Position numbers and translations under genes: made by a program | In this document: in pieces, positions 15,913 through 23,492 of the stretch | How positions within the stretch are numbered: the first letter of the stretch is position 1 | Layout: the number at the start of each line of letters is the position of its first letter | Origin: Hoeflea sp038900095 | GTDB lineage: Bacteria; Pseudomonadota; Alphaproteobacteria; Rhizobiales; Rhizobiaceae | DNA length: 64,000 nt | Assembly (NCBI RefSeq): GCF_038900095.1 | Contig: NZ_JBBMQQ010000007.1 | Coordinates: forward strand, 1-64,000 | Direction of reading: 5' to 3' | Notes under the pieces: model-generated | What the model was told of the DNA's origin: nothing | What the model saw: only the letters and a program-made list of their open reading frames with translations | Databases searched by the model: none

Positions 15913-16560
15913 TTACAGCCCCTTGAGAAACGGGTTGGTGCGGCGTTCGTCGCCAATCTTGCCGCCGGGACCATGGCCGCAGATAAAGCCGGTCTCGTCA
16001 CCCAGCGGAAACACCTTGTCGCGGATCGAGTTCAGCAATGTCTGGTGATCGCCGCCCGGCAGGTCGGTGCGCCCGATCGAACCGGCAAACAGCACATCGC
16101 CCAGATGCGCAAAACCCTCTGCCCGGTTGTAATAGATCACATGCCCCGGAGCATGGCCGGGCGTGTGAAACACCTCGAATTCATGCGGACCGAACGACAC
16201 CTTGTCGCCGTCATTCAGCCACTGGTCGGGCGTCACATTGCGCACCTCCATGTCGAGGCCGAACATCCTGGCCTGATCCTCCAGCCCCGACAGCAACGGC
16301 AGGTCTGCCTTGTGCGGGCCGATGATCTTGACGCCAAGCTTCTCGCGCAATTCGTCGGCACCGCCGGCATGGTCGATATGCCCGTGCGTCAGCCAGATCG
16401 CTTCGATGGTCAGGCCGTTCTCGGTGATCGTCTGAAGGATCACATCGACGTCGCCGCCCGGATCAACCACAACACCCGACTTGGTATCTTGGTCGAACAG
16501 CACCGTGCAATTCTGCTGGAAGGGAGTGACGGGGATGATCCCCGCTTGCAAATTGCCCAT
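15913..16560 (-). CDS. MBL-fold hydrolase (glyoxalase II-like)
   Basis: A 215-aa metallo-beta-lactamase fold protein of the YcbL/GloB2 size class. The zinc motif THGHIDHAGG (HxHxDH) is intact near residue 65, followed by HTPGHAPGHVIYY with the third His, LFAGSIGRTDLPGGD with the bridging Asp, and a terminal ICGHGPGG with the last His. It probably hydrolyses thioesters such as S-lactoylglutathione, though substrate specificity is not fixed by these motifs. The start at 16560 has AGGAACG upstream; a longer frame to 16623 lacks support. Confidence 0.88.
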   Translation of the reverse strand: MGNLQAGIIPVTPFQQNCTVLFDQDTKSGVVVDPGGDVDVILQTITENGLTIEAIWLTHGHIDHAGGADELREKLGVKIIGPHKADLPLLSGLEDQARMFGLDMEVRNVTPDQWLNDGDKVSFGPHEFEVFHTPGHAPGHVIYYNRAEGFAHLGDVLFAGSIGRTDLPGGDHQTLLNSIRDKVFPLGDETGFICGHGPGGKIGDERRTNPFLKGL

Positions 16561-16679
16561 TGTCAACGTTCCTGTTGTTCGACTCACTGGTCGCAAAATG
16601 AACGCACAGGCAGCGGATGTCACCCACCAATGCCTGCGCTTTGGTTACTCGTCCCCGCCAGAGACTTGAGAGGTGCCCC

Positions 16680-17558
16680 TCAGGCGCTTTCGCCTTCACG
16701 GTCCAGCGACAGCGAACCGGAATAGGTCACCTGCGGGTACGGGATCGAAATACCGTTCTTGTCAAAAGCCAGCTTGGCGGCCTTGGTCATCTCGCGGCTG
16801 GTGGTCCACCAGTCTTCCGATTTGGTCCAGTAGCGCAAGGTTACGGCAACCGCGCTGTCGCCAAGTTCCGACACATAGGCCCAGGGTTCGGGATCTGACA
16901 GAACCCGGTCATCCGCCTTTGCCAGTTCCAGCATCACCGATTGCGCCTTGTCGATATCGTCCTCGTAGCCGATGCCGATGACAAGGTCATGCCGCCGCTC
17001 CGGCAGACGCGAATAATTGGTCACCGGGACATTCCACAATTGCGAATTCGGCGCCATCCGGTAGAGGCCGTCCAGTGTCTTCAATTCGGTTGCGAAAAGA
17101 CCGATCTGCTGGATCGTGCCGGAGATACCGTCAGCATCGATATATTCGCCGACCCGGAACGGCCGCAGCACCAGCAGCATGATGCCCGCGGCGATGTTTT
17201 GCAGCGTGCCCTGCAACGCCAGGCCAATGGCCAGACCTGCAGCACCCAGCGCGGTGATGATCGAGGCGGTCTGCACCCCGAACTGGCCGAGCACCATGAT
17301 GACGACAACCACCAGAACCGCATAGCGGACAAAGACGGAAAAGAACCCGACCACGGTCGGATCGACCCGGTGGGTTCGGGTCAACAGAGTGCGTACCCAG
17401 CGTCCCATCAGCCTGGAAATGGTCCAGCCGATAACGAGAATGAGGATCGCGCCGATCACCGAGAAAGCGTAGGTGACAATGAGAACCTGGAGACCGTCGA
17501 ACGCCTCGCCCCAACTACCCAGAAGTTTTCCCAACTCGGATTCGGATGCACTTGCCAT
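16680..17558 (-). CDS. MscS-family mechanosensitive ion channel
   Basis: A 292-aa small-conductance channel of E. coli MscS size. Three hydrophobic helices are visible; the third, pore-lining helix is the Gly/Ala-rich ALGAAGLAIGLALQGTLQNIAAG, followed by LLVLRPFRVGEYIDADGISG, the start of the cytoplasmic beta domain with the conserved PFRVGD/E-type motif. It would open under membrane tension to release solutes on hypo-osmotic shock. I took the ATG at 17558 because GGAAG lies 5 nt upstream; ATG codons at 17570, 17594 and 17609 are alternatives. The last residues overlap no other gene. Confidence 0.9.
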   Translation of the reverse strand: MASASESELGKLLGSWGEAFDGLQVLIVTYAFSVIGAILILVIGWTISRLMGRWVRTLLTRTHRVDPTVVGFFSVFVRYAVLVVVVIMVLGQFGVQTASIITALGAAGLAIGLALQGTLQNIAAGIMLLVLRPFRVGEYIDADGISGTIQQIGLFATELKTLDGLYRMAPNSQLWNVPVTNYSRLPERRHDLVIGIGYEDDIDKAQSVMLELAKADDRVLSDPEPWAYVSELGDSAVAVTLRYWTKSEDWWTTSREMTKAAKLAFDKNGISIPYPQVTYSGSLSLDREGESA

Positions 17559-17716
17559 CAGTTCTTCCATTCTGCTTAAAACACCTTTGTACATATAAAT
17601 TGCGCGCATCAGGCCGATGCCGGAGTCATCGTAACGCTTTCACCAGCCCTGGGGTTCCATCCGGCAGCGAAAAAATGCGCGCGGGGATGAAATCCACGCC
17701 ATCAGGCTCGCCGCAT

Positions 17717-18184
17717 TCAAACCGGAAGCCCTCCGCCCTCTTTCAACGTGTCGAGCACGATCGCTGTTTTGACATGCTGGACAGATTCATGCGGCAGCAG
17801 CACATCGCTGACGAAAGCTGAAAGGCTGCGCAGGTCCGGCGTCACGACCTTGATGATGTAGTCCATCTCTCCGGTCAGCGAATAGGCTTCCAGAACTTCC
17901 GGAAGCCCTCCGATCAGGCGCGCGAACCGTTGCGCATTGTCCCGGTTGTGCGTCGCCAGCGTCACCGTGATCAGATTGACGATGCCGATGCCAAGCTTCT
18001 CGCCATCGAGATCCGCCCGGTAGCCGCGGATATAGCCCTCCTGCTCAAGCCGGGTACGCCGCCGTGAACATTGCGAGGCAGACAGGTTGATCTCCTGCGA
18101 CAGCTCATTGTTGGTCAGCCGCCCATCTTCCTGCAACAGCCGCAGCAGCTTGCGGTCGAATTCATCCAGATGCACGACACTCAC
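17717..18184 (-). CDS. Lrp/AsnC-family transcriptional regulator
   Basis: A 155-aa protein with the standard Lrp layout: an N-terminal helix-turn-helix (LDEFDRKLLRLLQEDGRLTN to INLSASQCSRRRTRLEQEGY), then a RAM domain for amino-acid binding and oligomer formation (VNLITVTLATHNRDNAQRF; LTGEMDYIIKVVTPDL). The regulated genes and effector are not clear from sequence. It lies between the MscS gene and a divergent small glycine-rich protein, and the 306-bp divergent gap may include sites for it. Confidence 0.92.
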   Translation of the reverse strand: MSVVHLDEFDRKLLRLLQEDGRLTNNELSQEINLSASQCSRRRTRLEQEGYIRGYRADLDGEKLGIGIVNLITVTLATHNRDNAQRFARLIGGLPEVLEAYSLTGEMDYIIKVVTPDLRSLSAFVSDVLLPHESVQHVKTAIVLDTLKEGGGLPV

Positions 18185-18490
18185 CCATTTCCATCATCTT
18201 GCGCACGAGCTGTGCGGACAACTTCCCTATACCGCGCTTGATCCATACGTCTTGCGACGAATATGCAGCATCGTCAGTGACAGTCAACCAGCGCAGACGC
18301 TTACAATCTGTGTGAACAAACGAGAAGAAACAGGATGGCCTGTCCCGCCAGGCGCTGTCGTGTCACCAGCGGCGCGGCACAACAATCGCCAGATCTATCA
18401 ACAGGCTGCAATTGACTTTGGATCTATTCCACCGTCAATCTTGAGTTGCTGTTTTGGAAAGACAGCAATCAACAAGAGGGATTGTGTCAA
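18185..18490. other. Divergent intergenic region between the Lrp regulator and the glycine-rich protein
   Basis: No gene is seen. A TTGACT at 18412-18417 reads toward the glycine-rich protein gene, but the hexamer 17 bp further (TCAATC) is a poor -10. No strong palindrome stands out. Confidence 0.4.
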
Positions 18491-18763
18491 ATGGAAGCTC
18501 TTCTTCCCATTATTATACAACTTGTCGGCGGTGCAATCGGCGGCAATGCTGTCGGCGCTGCATTGAAACAGGCAGCGCTGAGCCCTGTTGGCCGCTCCAT
18601 AATCGGCGCCATCGGCGGCGTCGGTGGCGGTGTTCTGCTCCGCGTTCTTGGCGGTGACATGGGCGCCCTGTCAGGTGTGCTCGGAGATGCAGTCGGCGGC
18701 GTGGCCGGTGGCGGCGTGCTGGCCGGCATTGTCGGCATGGTGATGAGCAGCATGAAGAAGTAG
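18491..18763 (+). CDS. Glycine-zipper-like hydrophobic small protein
   Basis: A 90-aa protein made almost wholly of Gly, Ala, Val, Leu and Ile, with Gly spaced three or four residues apart over long stretches (for example IGAIGGVGGGVLLRVLGGDM and GDAVGGVAGGGVLAGIVGMV). It has three hydrophobic segments and a short MSSMKK end. There is no cleavable signal peptide. The pattern resembles glycine-zipper membrane proteins and some unmodified bacteriocins, but no immunity, export or maturation gene lies beside it, so a plain membrane protein is the safer reading. GAGGG lies about 12 nt before the ATG. A terminator follows. Confidence 0.7.
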   Translation: MEALLPIIIQLVGGAIGGNAVGAALKQAALSPVGRSIIGAIGGVGGGVLLRVLGGDMGALSGVLGDAVGGVAGGGVLAGIVGMVMSSMKK

Positions 18764-18784
18764 CCCTTGAATTTCACAAACGGC

Positions 18785-18820
18785 AAAAGGCGGCCTTCCC
18801 TCGGGAACGCCGCCTTTTTT
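18785..18820. terminator. Bidirectional terminator between the glycine-rich protein gene and ilvE
   Basis: Ten-bp arms AAAAGGCGGC and GCCGCCTTTT enclose a 14-nt loop; six T follow on the plus strand and four T on the minus strand. The two genes converge here, so it can end both transcripts. Confidence 0.85.
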
Positions 18821-18836
18821 GTCCGTCAGAAGCTGC

Positions 18837-19727
18837 TTACTCGGCAGCGGCCTTCTTCGGCTGAACTTCGGCCATGTAATCATTGACCAGGTTCTGCGCG
18901 ATCTCGCCGACTGAAAAGCTGTACGGCCCGATCTCGGAGACCGGGGTCACCTCGGCCGCGGTGCCGGTCAGGAAGCATTGCTCGAAACCTTCGAGTTCGT
19001 CGGGCATGATCGCCCGTTCGATCACCTCGTAACCACGCCTTTTTGCAAGATCGATGACGGTGCGGCGGGTGATGCCGTCGAGGAAGCAATCCGGTGTCGG
19101 CGTGTGGATCTTGCCGTCCTTGACGAAGAACACGTTTGCGCCGGTGGCTTCCGCCACCTGATCGCGCCAGTCGAGCATCAGCGCATCCGCATAGCCGCGC
19201 TCCTCGGCCCGGTGCTTGGACAGCGTGCAGATCATGTAAAGGCCCGCAGCCTTGGAACGGGACGGCGCAGTGCGCGGATCCGGCCGGCGGTATTCGGCGA
19301 TGTCGAGGCGGATGCCCTTCATCCGCTCTTCCGGCTTGAAGTAGCTCGGCCATTGCCAGATGGCGATCGCCAGGTTGATCTTGTTGGCCTGGGCGGAAAC
19401 GCCCATCATTTCCGATCCGCGCCAGGCAATCGGCCGGACATAGGCGTCCTCGAACCCCTGCCGTGCCAGCAGCTCGACACAGGCCTGATCGATCTCGGCA
19501 ACGCTGTAGGGGATCTTGAAGCCGAGGATCTCGCCGGATGTGTGCAGCCGCTCGGTGTGTTCTGTCAGCTTGAAGATCTCGCCGCCATAGGCGCGTTCGC
19601 CTTCGAACACGGCACTGGCATAATGCAGCCCGTGGGTCAGGACATGAACTTTCGCATCTTTCCACGGCACGAACTCGCCGTTGAACCAGATTTCGCCTTC
19701 GAGCTGGTCAAAAGGTACGGACGCCAT
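18837..19727 (-). CDS. ilvE: Branched-chain amino acid aminotransferase
   Basis: A 296-aa class IV PLP aminotransferase that performs the last step of Leu, Ile and Val synthesis and the first of their breakdown. Visible blocks are GEIWFNGEFVPWKDAKVHVL and THGLHYASAVFEGERAY at the N terminus, then YADALMLDWRDQVAEATGAN, the conserved E-x-x-G-x-N block after the PLP lysine region (CTLSKHRAEERGYADA). The ATG at 19727 has an ideal GGAGGAAACCTG leader; longer frames to 19892 overlap the divergent promoter. It is divergent from the MarR/PetP-like gene, an arrangement common in rhizobia. Confidence 0.93.
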   Translation of the reverse strand: MASVPFDQLEGEIWFNGEFVPWKDAKVHVLTHGLHYASAVFEGERAYGGEIFKLTEHTERLHTSGEILGFKIPYSVAEIDQACVELLARQGFEDAYVRPIAWRGSEMMGVSAQANKINLAIAIWQWPSYFKPEERMKGIRLDIAEYRRPDPRTAPSRSKAAGLYMICTLSKHRAEERGYADALMLDWRDQVAEATGANVFFVKDGKIHTPTPDCFLDGITRRTVIDLAKRRGYEVIERAIMPDELEGFEQCFLTGTAAEVTPVSEIGPYSFSVGEIAQNLVNDYMAEVQPKKAAAE

Positions 19728-19873
19728 CAGGTTTCCTCCAGGCGATATGCCGCCGTGATAATGGTTTGTCTGAAGCCGGTGTCGGTGACCGTGGCGCAAG
19801 CGCCTGATCGGGGCGCAGGAAACGGGCATTGGCAAGCCGGCGGGCAAGGCCAGTTTGCCTCGCGCGCAAATCG

Positions 19874-19902
19874 ACGCTAGCAATTGCGCCAATTTATGTC
19901 AA
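19874..19902 (-). promoter_or_regulatory. Candidate ilvE promoter
   Basis: On the minus strand a consensus TTGACA (19902-19897) is followed after 17 bp by TAGCGT (19879-19874). The -35 lies inside the inverted repeat at 19895-19915, so a regulator bound there would block it. Confidence 0.4.
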
Positions 19903-19915
19903 CATAGCTGACATA
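19895..19915. promoter_or_regulatory. Inverted repeat, candidate operator of the MarR-family regulator
   Basis: TATGTCA-N7-TGACATA is a perfect 7+7 inverted repeat, 19 bp before the marR start codon and within the divergent ilvE/marR spacer. Its length and position fit a MarR-type operator controlling both directions. Which protein binds it is inferred. Confidence 0.55.
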
Positions 19916-19934
19916 TTCGAAAGGAAAAGTCGCC

Positions 19935-20468
19935 ATGAGCCGTGACGACGCAATCAAGCCCGAATCCGACCATATCCTCGACCGTCCGATGGGAGAAACC
20001 GACGGTATTGATTTCGAGATCATAGAACTGTTGTTCTTCGCCTATCGCGATTTCATTTCCGACCCCGACGCGATCCTCGACAAGTCGGGCTTCGGCCGGG
20101 CGCATCACCGTGTCGTCCACTTCGTCAACCGCGAACCGGGCCTGACCGTTGCCGCATTGCTCGACACGTTGAAAATCACCAAGCAATCGCTGGCCCGGGT
20201 GCTCAAGCAATTGATCGATTCCGGCTATATTGCCCAGGTTGCAGGCCCCGAGGACCGCAGGCAACGCCGCCTCTTCCCCACCGAGCGGGGACGCGAACTT
20301 GCCCTGGCGCTGGCAAGGCCACAGTCTTGCCGTATCGACCATGCAATGGAAGGCTTGGGGGAAAGCGGACGTGCGGCGGTCAAGACGTTCCTTTCCGGCA
20401 TGATCAACCCGGTCACCCGTGGAGCGGCGGATGATCAGGACGACACCATTGAGGGAAAAGAGCGATGA
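19935..20468 (+). CDS. petP: MarR-family regulator, PetP-like
   Basis: A 177-aa winged-helix protein. The DNA-binding core is LTVAALLDTLKITKQSLARV with the wing AGPEDRRQRRLFPTERG, as in MarR proteins. In Rhodobacter capsulatus the pair petP-petR (MarR-like plus OmpR-like) is needed for growth that depends on the cytochrome bc1 complex, and the same pair next to ilvE is usual in rhizobia. Here the stop overlaps the start of the response regulator gene (ATGA), so the two are co-translated. AAAGGAAAAG precedes the ATG. The orthology to PetP is from gene order and family, not a search. Confidence 0.8.
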   Translation: MSRDDAIKPESDHILDRPMGETDGIDFEIIELLFFAYRDFISDPDAILDKSGFGRAHHRVVHFVNREPGLTVAALLDTLKITKQSLARVLKQLIDSGYIAQVAGPEDRRQRRLFPTERGRELALALARPQSCRIDHAMEGLGESGRAAVKTFLSGMINPVTRGAADDQDDTIEGKER

Positions 20469-21172
20469 CAAACCCGTTGCCCGATGATGACGCGGCCCAT
20501 TTGCTGGTCGTTGATGACGACACCCGCATCCGTGATCTGCTCTCGCGCTATCTCACCGAGCAGGGGTTTCGGGTCACCACGGCCGCCGACGCCGGCGAAG
20601 CCCGCCGCAAGCTCGAAGGCATCGATTTCGACCTTCTCATCATCGACGTGATGATGCCCGGTGAAAGCGGCCTGTCGCTGACCCGCTCGCTGCGCGAGAT
20701 CAAGACCGTGCCGATCCTGATGCTGACCGCACTTGCCGAAGGCGAAGCCCGCATCGACGGACTCGAGGCCGGCGCCGACGATTACCTGGCAAAGCCCTTC
20801 AACCCGCGCGAGCTGGTGCTCAGGATCAACAACATCCTCAAGCGCGGCGGCCAGCCGGCAACACCCAAGGTCGAACAGGTGGTATTCGGCCCCTACACCT
20901 TCGTCATTGCCCGCCGCGAGCTGAAGAAGTCCGGCGAACCGGTCCGCCTCACCGACCGGGAACGCGAGATCATGGTCACCTTCGCCGAGAATGCCGGCGA
21001 CACCGTTCCCCGCCATGAACTGGTGGGCGCTGATATCGAAGTCGGTGAACGCACCATCGACGTGCAGATCAACCGTCTGCGCCGCAAGATCGAGGACGAT
21101 CCTGCCAATCCGGTCTGGCTGCAGACCGTGCGCGGGATTGGCTATCGGCTAAGCGTCGAGACCAAGGTGTAA
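20465..21172 (+). CDS. petR: OmpR-family response regulator, PetR-like
   Basis: A 235-aa two-domain regulator. The receiver domain has the acidic pocket VVDDD at residues 15-19, phospho-acceptor D61 in LLIIDVMMPG, T88 in LMLTAL and K110 in LAKPF. The C-terminal winged helix includes LTDREREIMVTFAENAG and the recognition helix TIDVQINRLRRKIEDDPAN. It is translationally coupled to the MarR gene. In R. capsulatus PetR is linked to cytochrome bc1 expression; petABC lies 23 kb away here. A cognate kinase is probably the EnvZ-like protein at 23493, separated by a chemoreceptor gene. Confidence 0.88.
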   Translation: MTNPLPDDDAAHLLVVDDDTRIRDLLSRYLTEQGFRVTTAADAGEARRKLEGIDFDLLIIDVMMPGESGLSLTRSLREIKTVPILMLTALAEGEARIDGLEAGADDYLAKPFNPRELVLRINNILKRGGQPATPKVEQVVFGPYTFVIARRELKKSGEPVRLTDREREIMVTFAENAGDTVPRHELVGADIEVGERTIDVQINRLRRKIEDDPANPVWLQTVRGIGYRLSVETKV

Positions 21173-21413
21173 GGTTCTGTTGGCTGCACCTGCAACGTGC
21201 GGCAGGCTCACCAAGCAACGGATTCGGATACAGAAATATTGAAGCCGCATTGCTTGCAGAAAAGCCCTTCATTTCTCTTGCGCTGGTCAAGATCAATTCC
21301 GGCGAGCGCGACCGAATACACAAATAGTAAATATGCTATGTATATAGCTGTGCCAATGTGGGAATTTCTTAACCATTCCCGGGTGACTATCCCCCAAATT
21401 TATGGGGAACAAC

Positions 21414-23267
21414 ATGTCAATATTTTCACGTTTCGGAGTGGTCAAAACCGTTACGGTTATGACCGTTACTATTCTTCTCATTGCACTCGGTGTGGTCGAA
21501 CTGGCGGTCTCCGCCAATATCAGCGGCCGCATCCAGGCCCAGGCGATCGACAGCCAGAACGCCAGCCTCCGCACTGCCGCGACCATCGTGGCACGCGACC
21601 TTCCCGGCACCACCATAACCTGGGCCAAGGACGGCAACGTCCAGCGCATCGAAATGGAATCGATCCCGACCGGCTTTGAAAGCCATGAGATGATCGACAC
21701 CATCGGCCGCATGACCGGCCAGACGGTGACGATCTTTGCCTGGGATGCCGAGACCAAGGATTTCTGGCGCAAGACCACCAACATCATCAAGCCTGACGGC
21801 AAGCGTGCGGTTGGTACGCAGCTTGGCCAGAAAGGTGCGGTTTATCCGGTTCTGACCAGCGGCAAGACGTTTCGCGGCGAAGCTGTGATCCTGGGAACGC
21901 CCTATTACACCATCTATGAACCGATCTATTCGCCCGCCGGCGATACAATCGGCATCCTCTACGCCGGTGTCCGCTCGGCCGAGATCGATGCGATGGCCAG
22001 CGAACTGGCATGGACCATCGGCATTGTCGCCATCCTGGTACTGCTGGCTGCGACCGCCATCGCAACCTTTGTCACCAGGCAGGTTCTCGGCGGCATCCCG
22101 CGGCTGACCTCCGTCGCCCACGCACTGGCCGAGGGCAAACTCGATATCGAAGTGCCCGGCCAGGAGCAGCGCAATGAAATCGGCTCTCTCGCCCGGTCAC
22201 TGACCGTTCTGCGCGATGGCGCAGTCGAAAAACTGGCGCTGGAATCGGATTCCGTGCGCAGCCGCGAACAGACCGAAGCCGAACGCCAGCGCCGCGAGGA
22301 CGAGAAAGCCGCCCGCGACCAGCAAACCGAAGCTGCGGTCAGGGAACTCGGCTCGGGCTTGAGCGAACTCAGCAACGGCAACCTGCAGGTCCGCCTCGAC
22401 CATCCGTTCTCGGGTGAATTCGAAAAACTGCGCACCGATTTCAACCACGCAGCCGACCGGTTGAGCCAGACTATGGCGGAACTGCGCGGCGAGACCCACG
22501 AGATCAACGCCGGCGCATCGGAAATGCAGGCAGCGACCGACGACCTGTCACGCCGCACCGAGCAGCAGGCCGCCTCGCTCGAGGAAACATCGGCTGCCCT
22601 TGACGAAATCACTGCAACCGTCCGCAGCGCCGCCACCCGCGCCGAGGAAGCCAGGGACATGGCGGAGAAGGCCCAGAGCAGCACTGTCAATTCCCGCGGC
22701 GTCGTCTCCAATGCGGTTGATGCCATGTCGCGCATTGAATCGGCATCGGGCGAGATCTCCAAGATCATCAGCGTGATCGACGAGATTGCTTTCCAGACCA
22801 ACCTGCTGGCGCTCAACGCCGGCGTCGAAGCCGCCCGTGCAGGCGAAGCCGGAAAGGGCTTTGCCGTGGTCGCCCAGGAAGTCCGCGAACTGGCACAGCG
22901 CTCGGCAAGTGCAGCCAAGGACATCAAGGGGCTGATCACCAAATCCGGCGAGGAAGTCGCAAGCGGTGTGCATCTGGTCAATGAAACCGGCGAAGCGCTC
23001 GGCACCATCTCCGAGCAGGTTGCCGCGATCAACGAGCATATTGCCTCCATCGCCACCGCCGCCCGCGAACAGACCACCGGTCTCGGCGAGATCAACAGTG
23101 CGGTCAATCAGATGGACCAGGTCACGCAGCAGAACGCCGCCATGGTCGAGGAAGCCACCGCTGTCATGCACAAGCTCGCCGGCAGCGCCCAGAAGCTGAC
23201 CAGCATGGTCGATCAGTTCGATATTGGAACCGGCCAGGCAGCACCGCGGACCGCCCGCGCCGCCTGA
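21414..23267 (+). CDS. Methyl-accepting chemotaxis protein with Cache_3-like sensor
   Basis: A 617-aa chemoreceptor. TM1 is about residues 9-29 and TM2 near 197-219; the periplasmic part between them resembles the Cache_3/Cache_2 fusion, with DTIGRMTGQTVTIFAWDAET and TPYYTIYEPIYSPAGDTIGI. HAMP follows TM2, then a Gln/Glu-rich coil, a second HAMP-like unit (LSELSNGNLQVRLDHPFSGE) and the signalling domain with EIAFQTNLLALNAGVEAARA. The ATG at 21414 has GGGGA 5 nt upstream, so it beats the in-frame ATG at 21402. It has its own AT-rich upstream region and its own terminators although it sits between petR and the kinase gene. Confidence 0.93.
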   Translation: MSIFSRFGVVKTVTVMTVTILLIALGVVELAVSANISGRIQAQAIDSQNASLRTAATIVARDLPGTTITWAKDGNVQRIEMESIPTGFESHEMIDTIGRMTGQTVTIFAWDAETKDFWRKTTNIIKPDGKRAVGTQLGQKGAVYPVLTSGKTFRGEAVILGTPYYTIYEPIYSPAGDTIGILYAGVRSAEIDAMASELAWTIGIVAILVLLAATAIATFVTRQVLGGIPRLTSVAHALAEGKLDIEVPGQEQRNEIGSLARSLTVLRDGAVEKLALESDSVRSREQTEAERQRREDEKAARDQQTEAAVRELGSGLSELSNGNLQVRLDHPFSGEFEKLRTDFNHAADRLSQTMAELRGETHEINAGASEMQAATDDLSRRTEQQAASLEETSAALDEITATVRSAATRAEEARDMAEKAQSSTVNSRGVVSNAVDAMSRIESASGEISKIISVIDEIAFQTNLLALNAGVEAARAGEAGKGFAVVAQEVRELAQRSASAAKDIKGLITKSGEEVASGVHLVNETGEALGTISEQVAAINEHIASIATAAREQTTGLGEINSAVNQMDQVTQQNAAMVEEATAVMHKLAGSAQKLTSMVDQFDIGTGQAAPRTARAA

Positions 23268-23277
23268 CAAAAACACC

Positions 23278-23343
23278 GATGCGGCACTTCACCTGCCGCA
23301 TCACGATATGAGGCCCCGCAACTCCGCTTGCGGGGCCTTTTCT
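23278..23343 (+). terminator. Double hairpin terminator after the second chemoreceptor gene
   Basis: A first hairpin (GATGCGGCA/TGCCGCATC, 23278-23302) is followed by a second one with ten-bp arms AGGCCCCGCA and TGCGGGGCCT (23311-23338) and a T tail. Transcription from the chemoreceptor into the kinase gene should be low. Confidence 0.85.
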
Positions 23344-23492
23344 TGTTCCGTCGCAGCCAGACCGGAAATTGCCCGGAACCATGGCATCAATTTCGCCGAC
23401 CCCTGTAGCTCTTTGCCCATCCACTTGGCTATAAAGGCTCAAGGCGCGCGCCGTGACAGGCACCGCCCGACGAGGCAACCGGGCAGACCGAC

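Noticed and set aside
18491..18763. Bacteriocin gene cluster
   Set aside because: The glycine-rich protein has no leader peptide, immunity, maturation or transport gene nearby; ilvE and Lrp are its neighbours.
21959..23107. Ser/Ala-rich 382-codon frame on the minus strand
   Set aside because: It runs antisense through the chemoreceptor signalling domain, where codon pattern creates long Ser/Ala frames.
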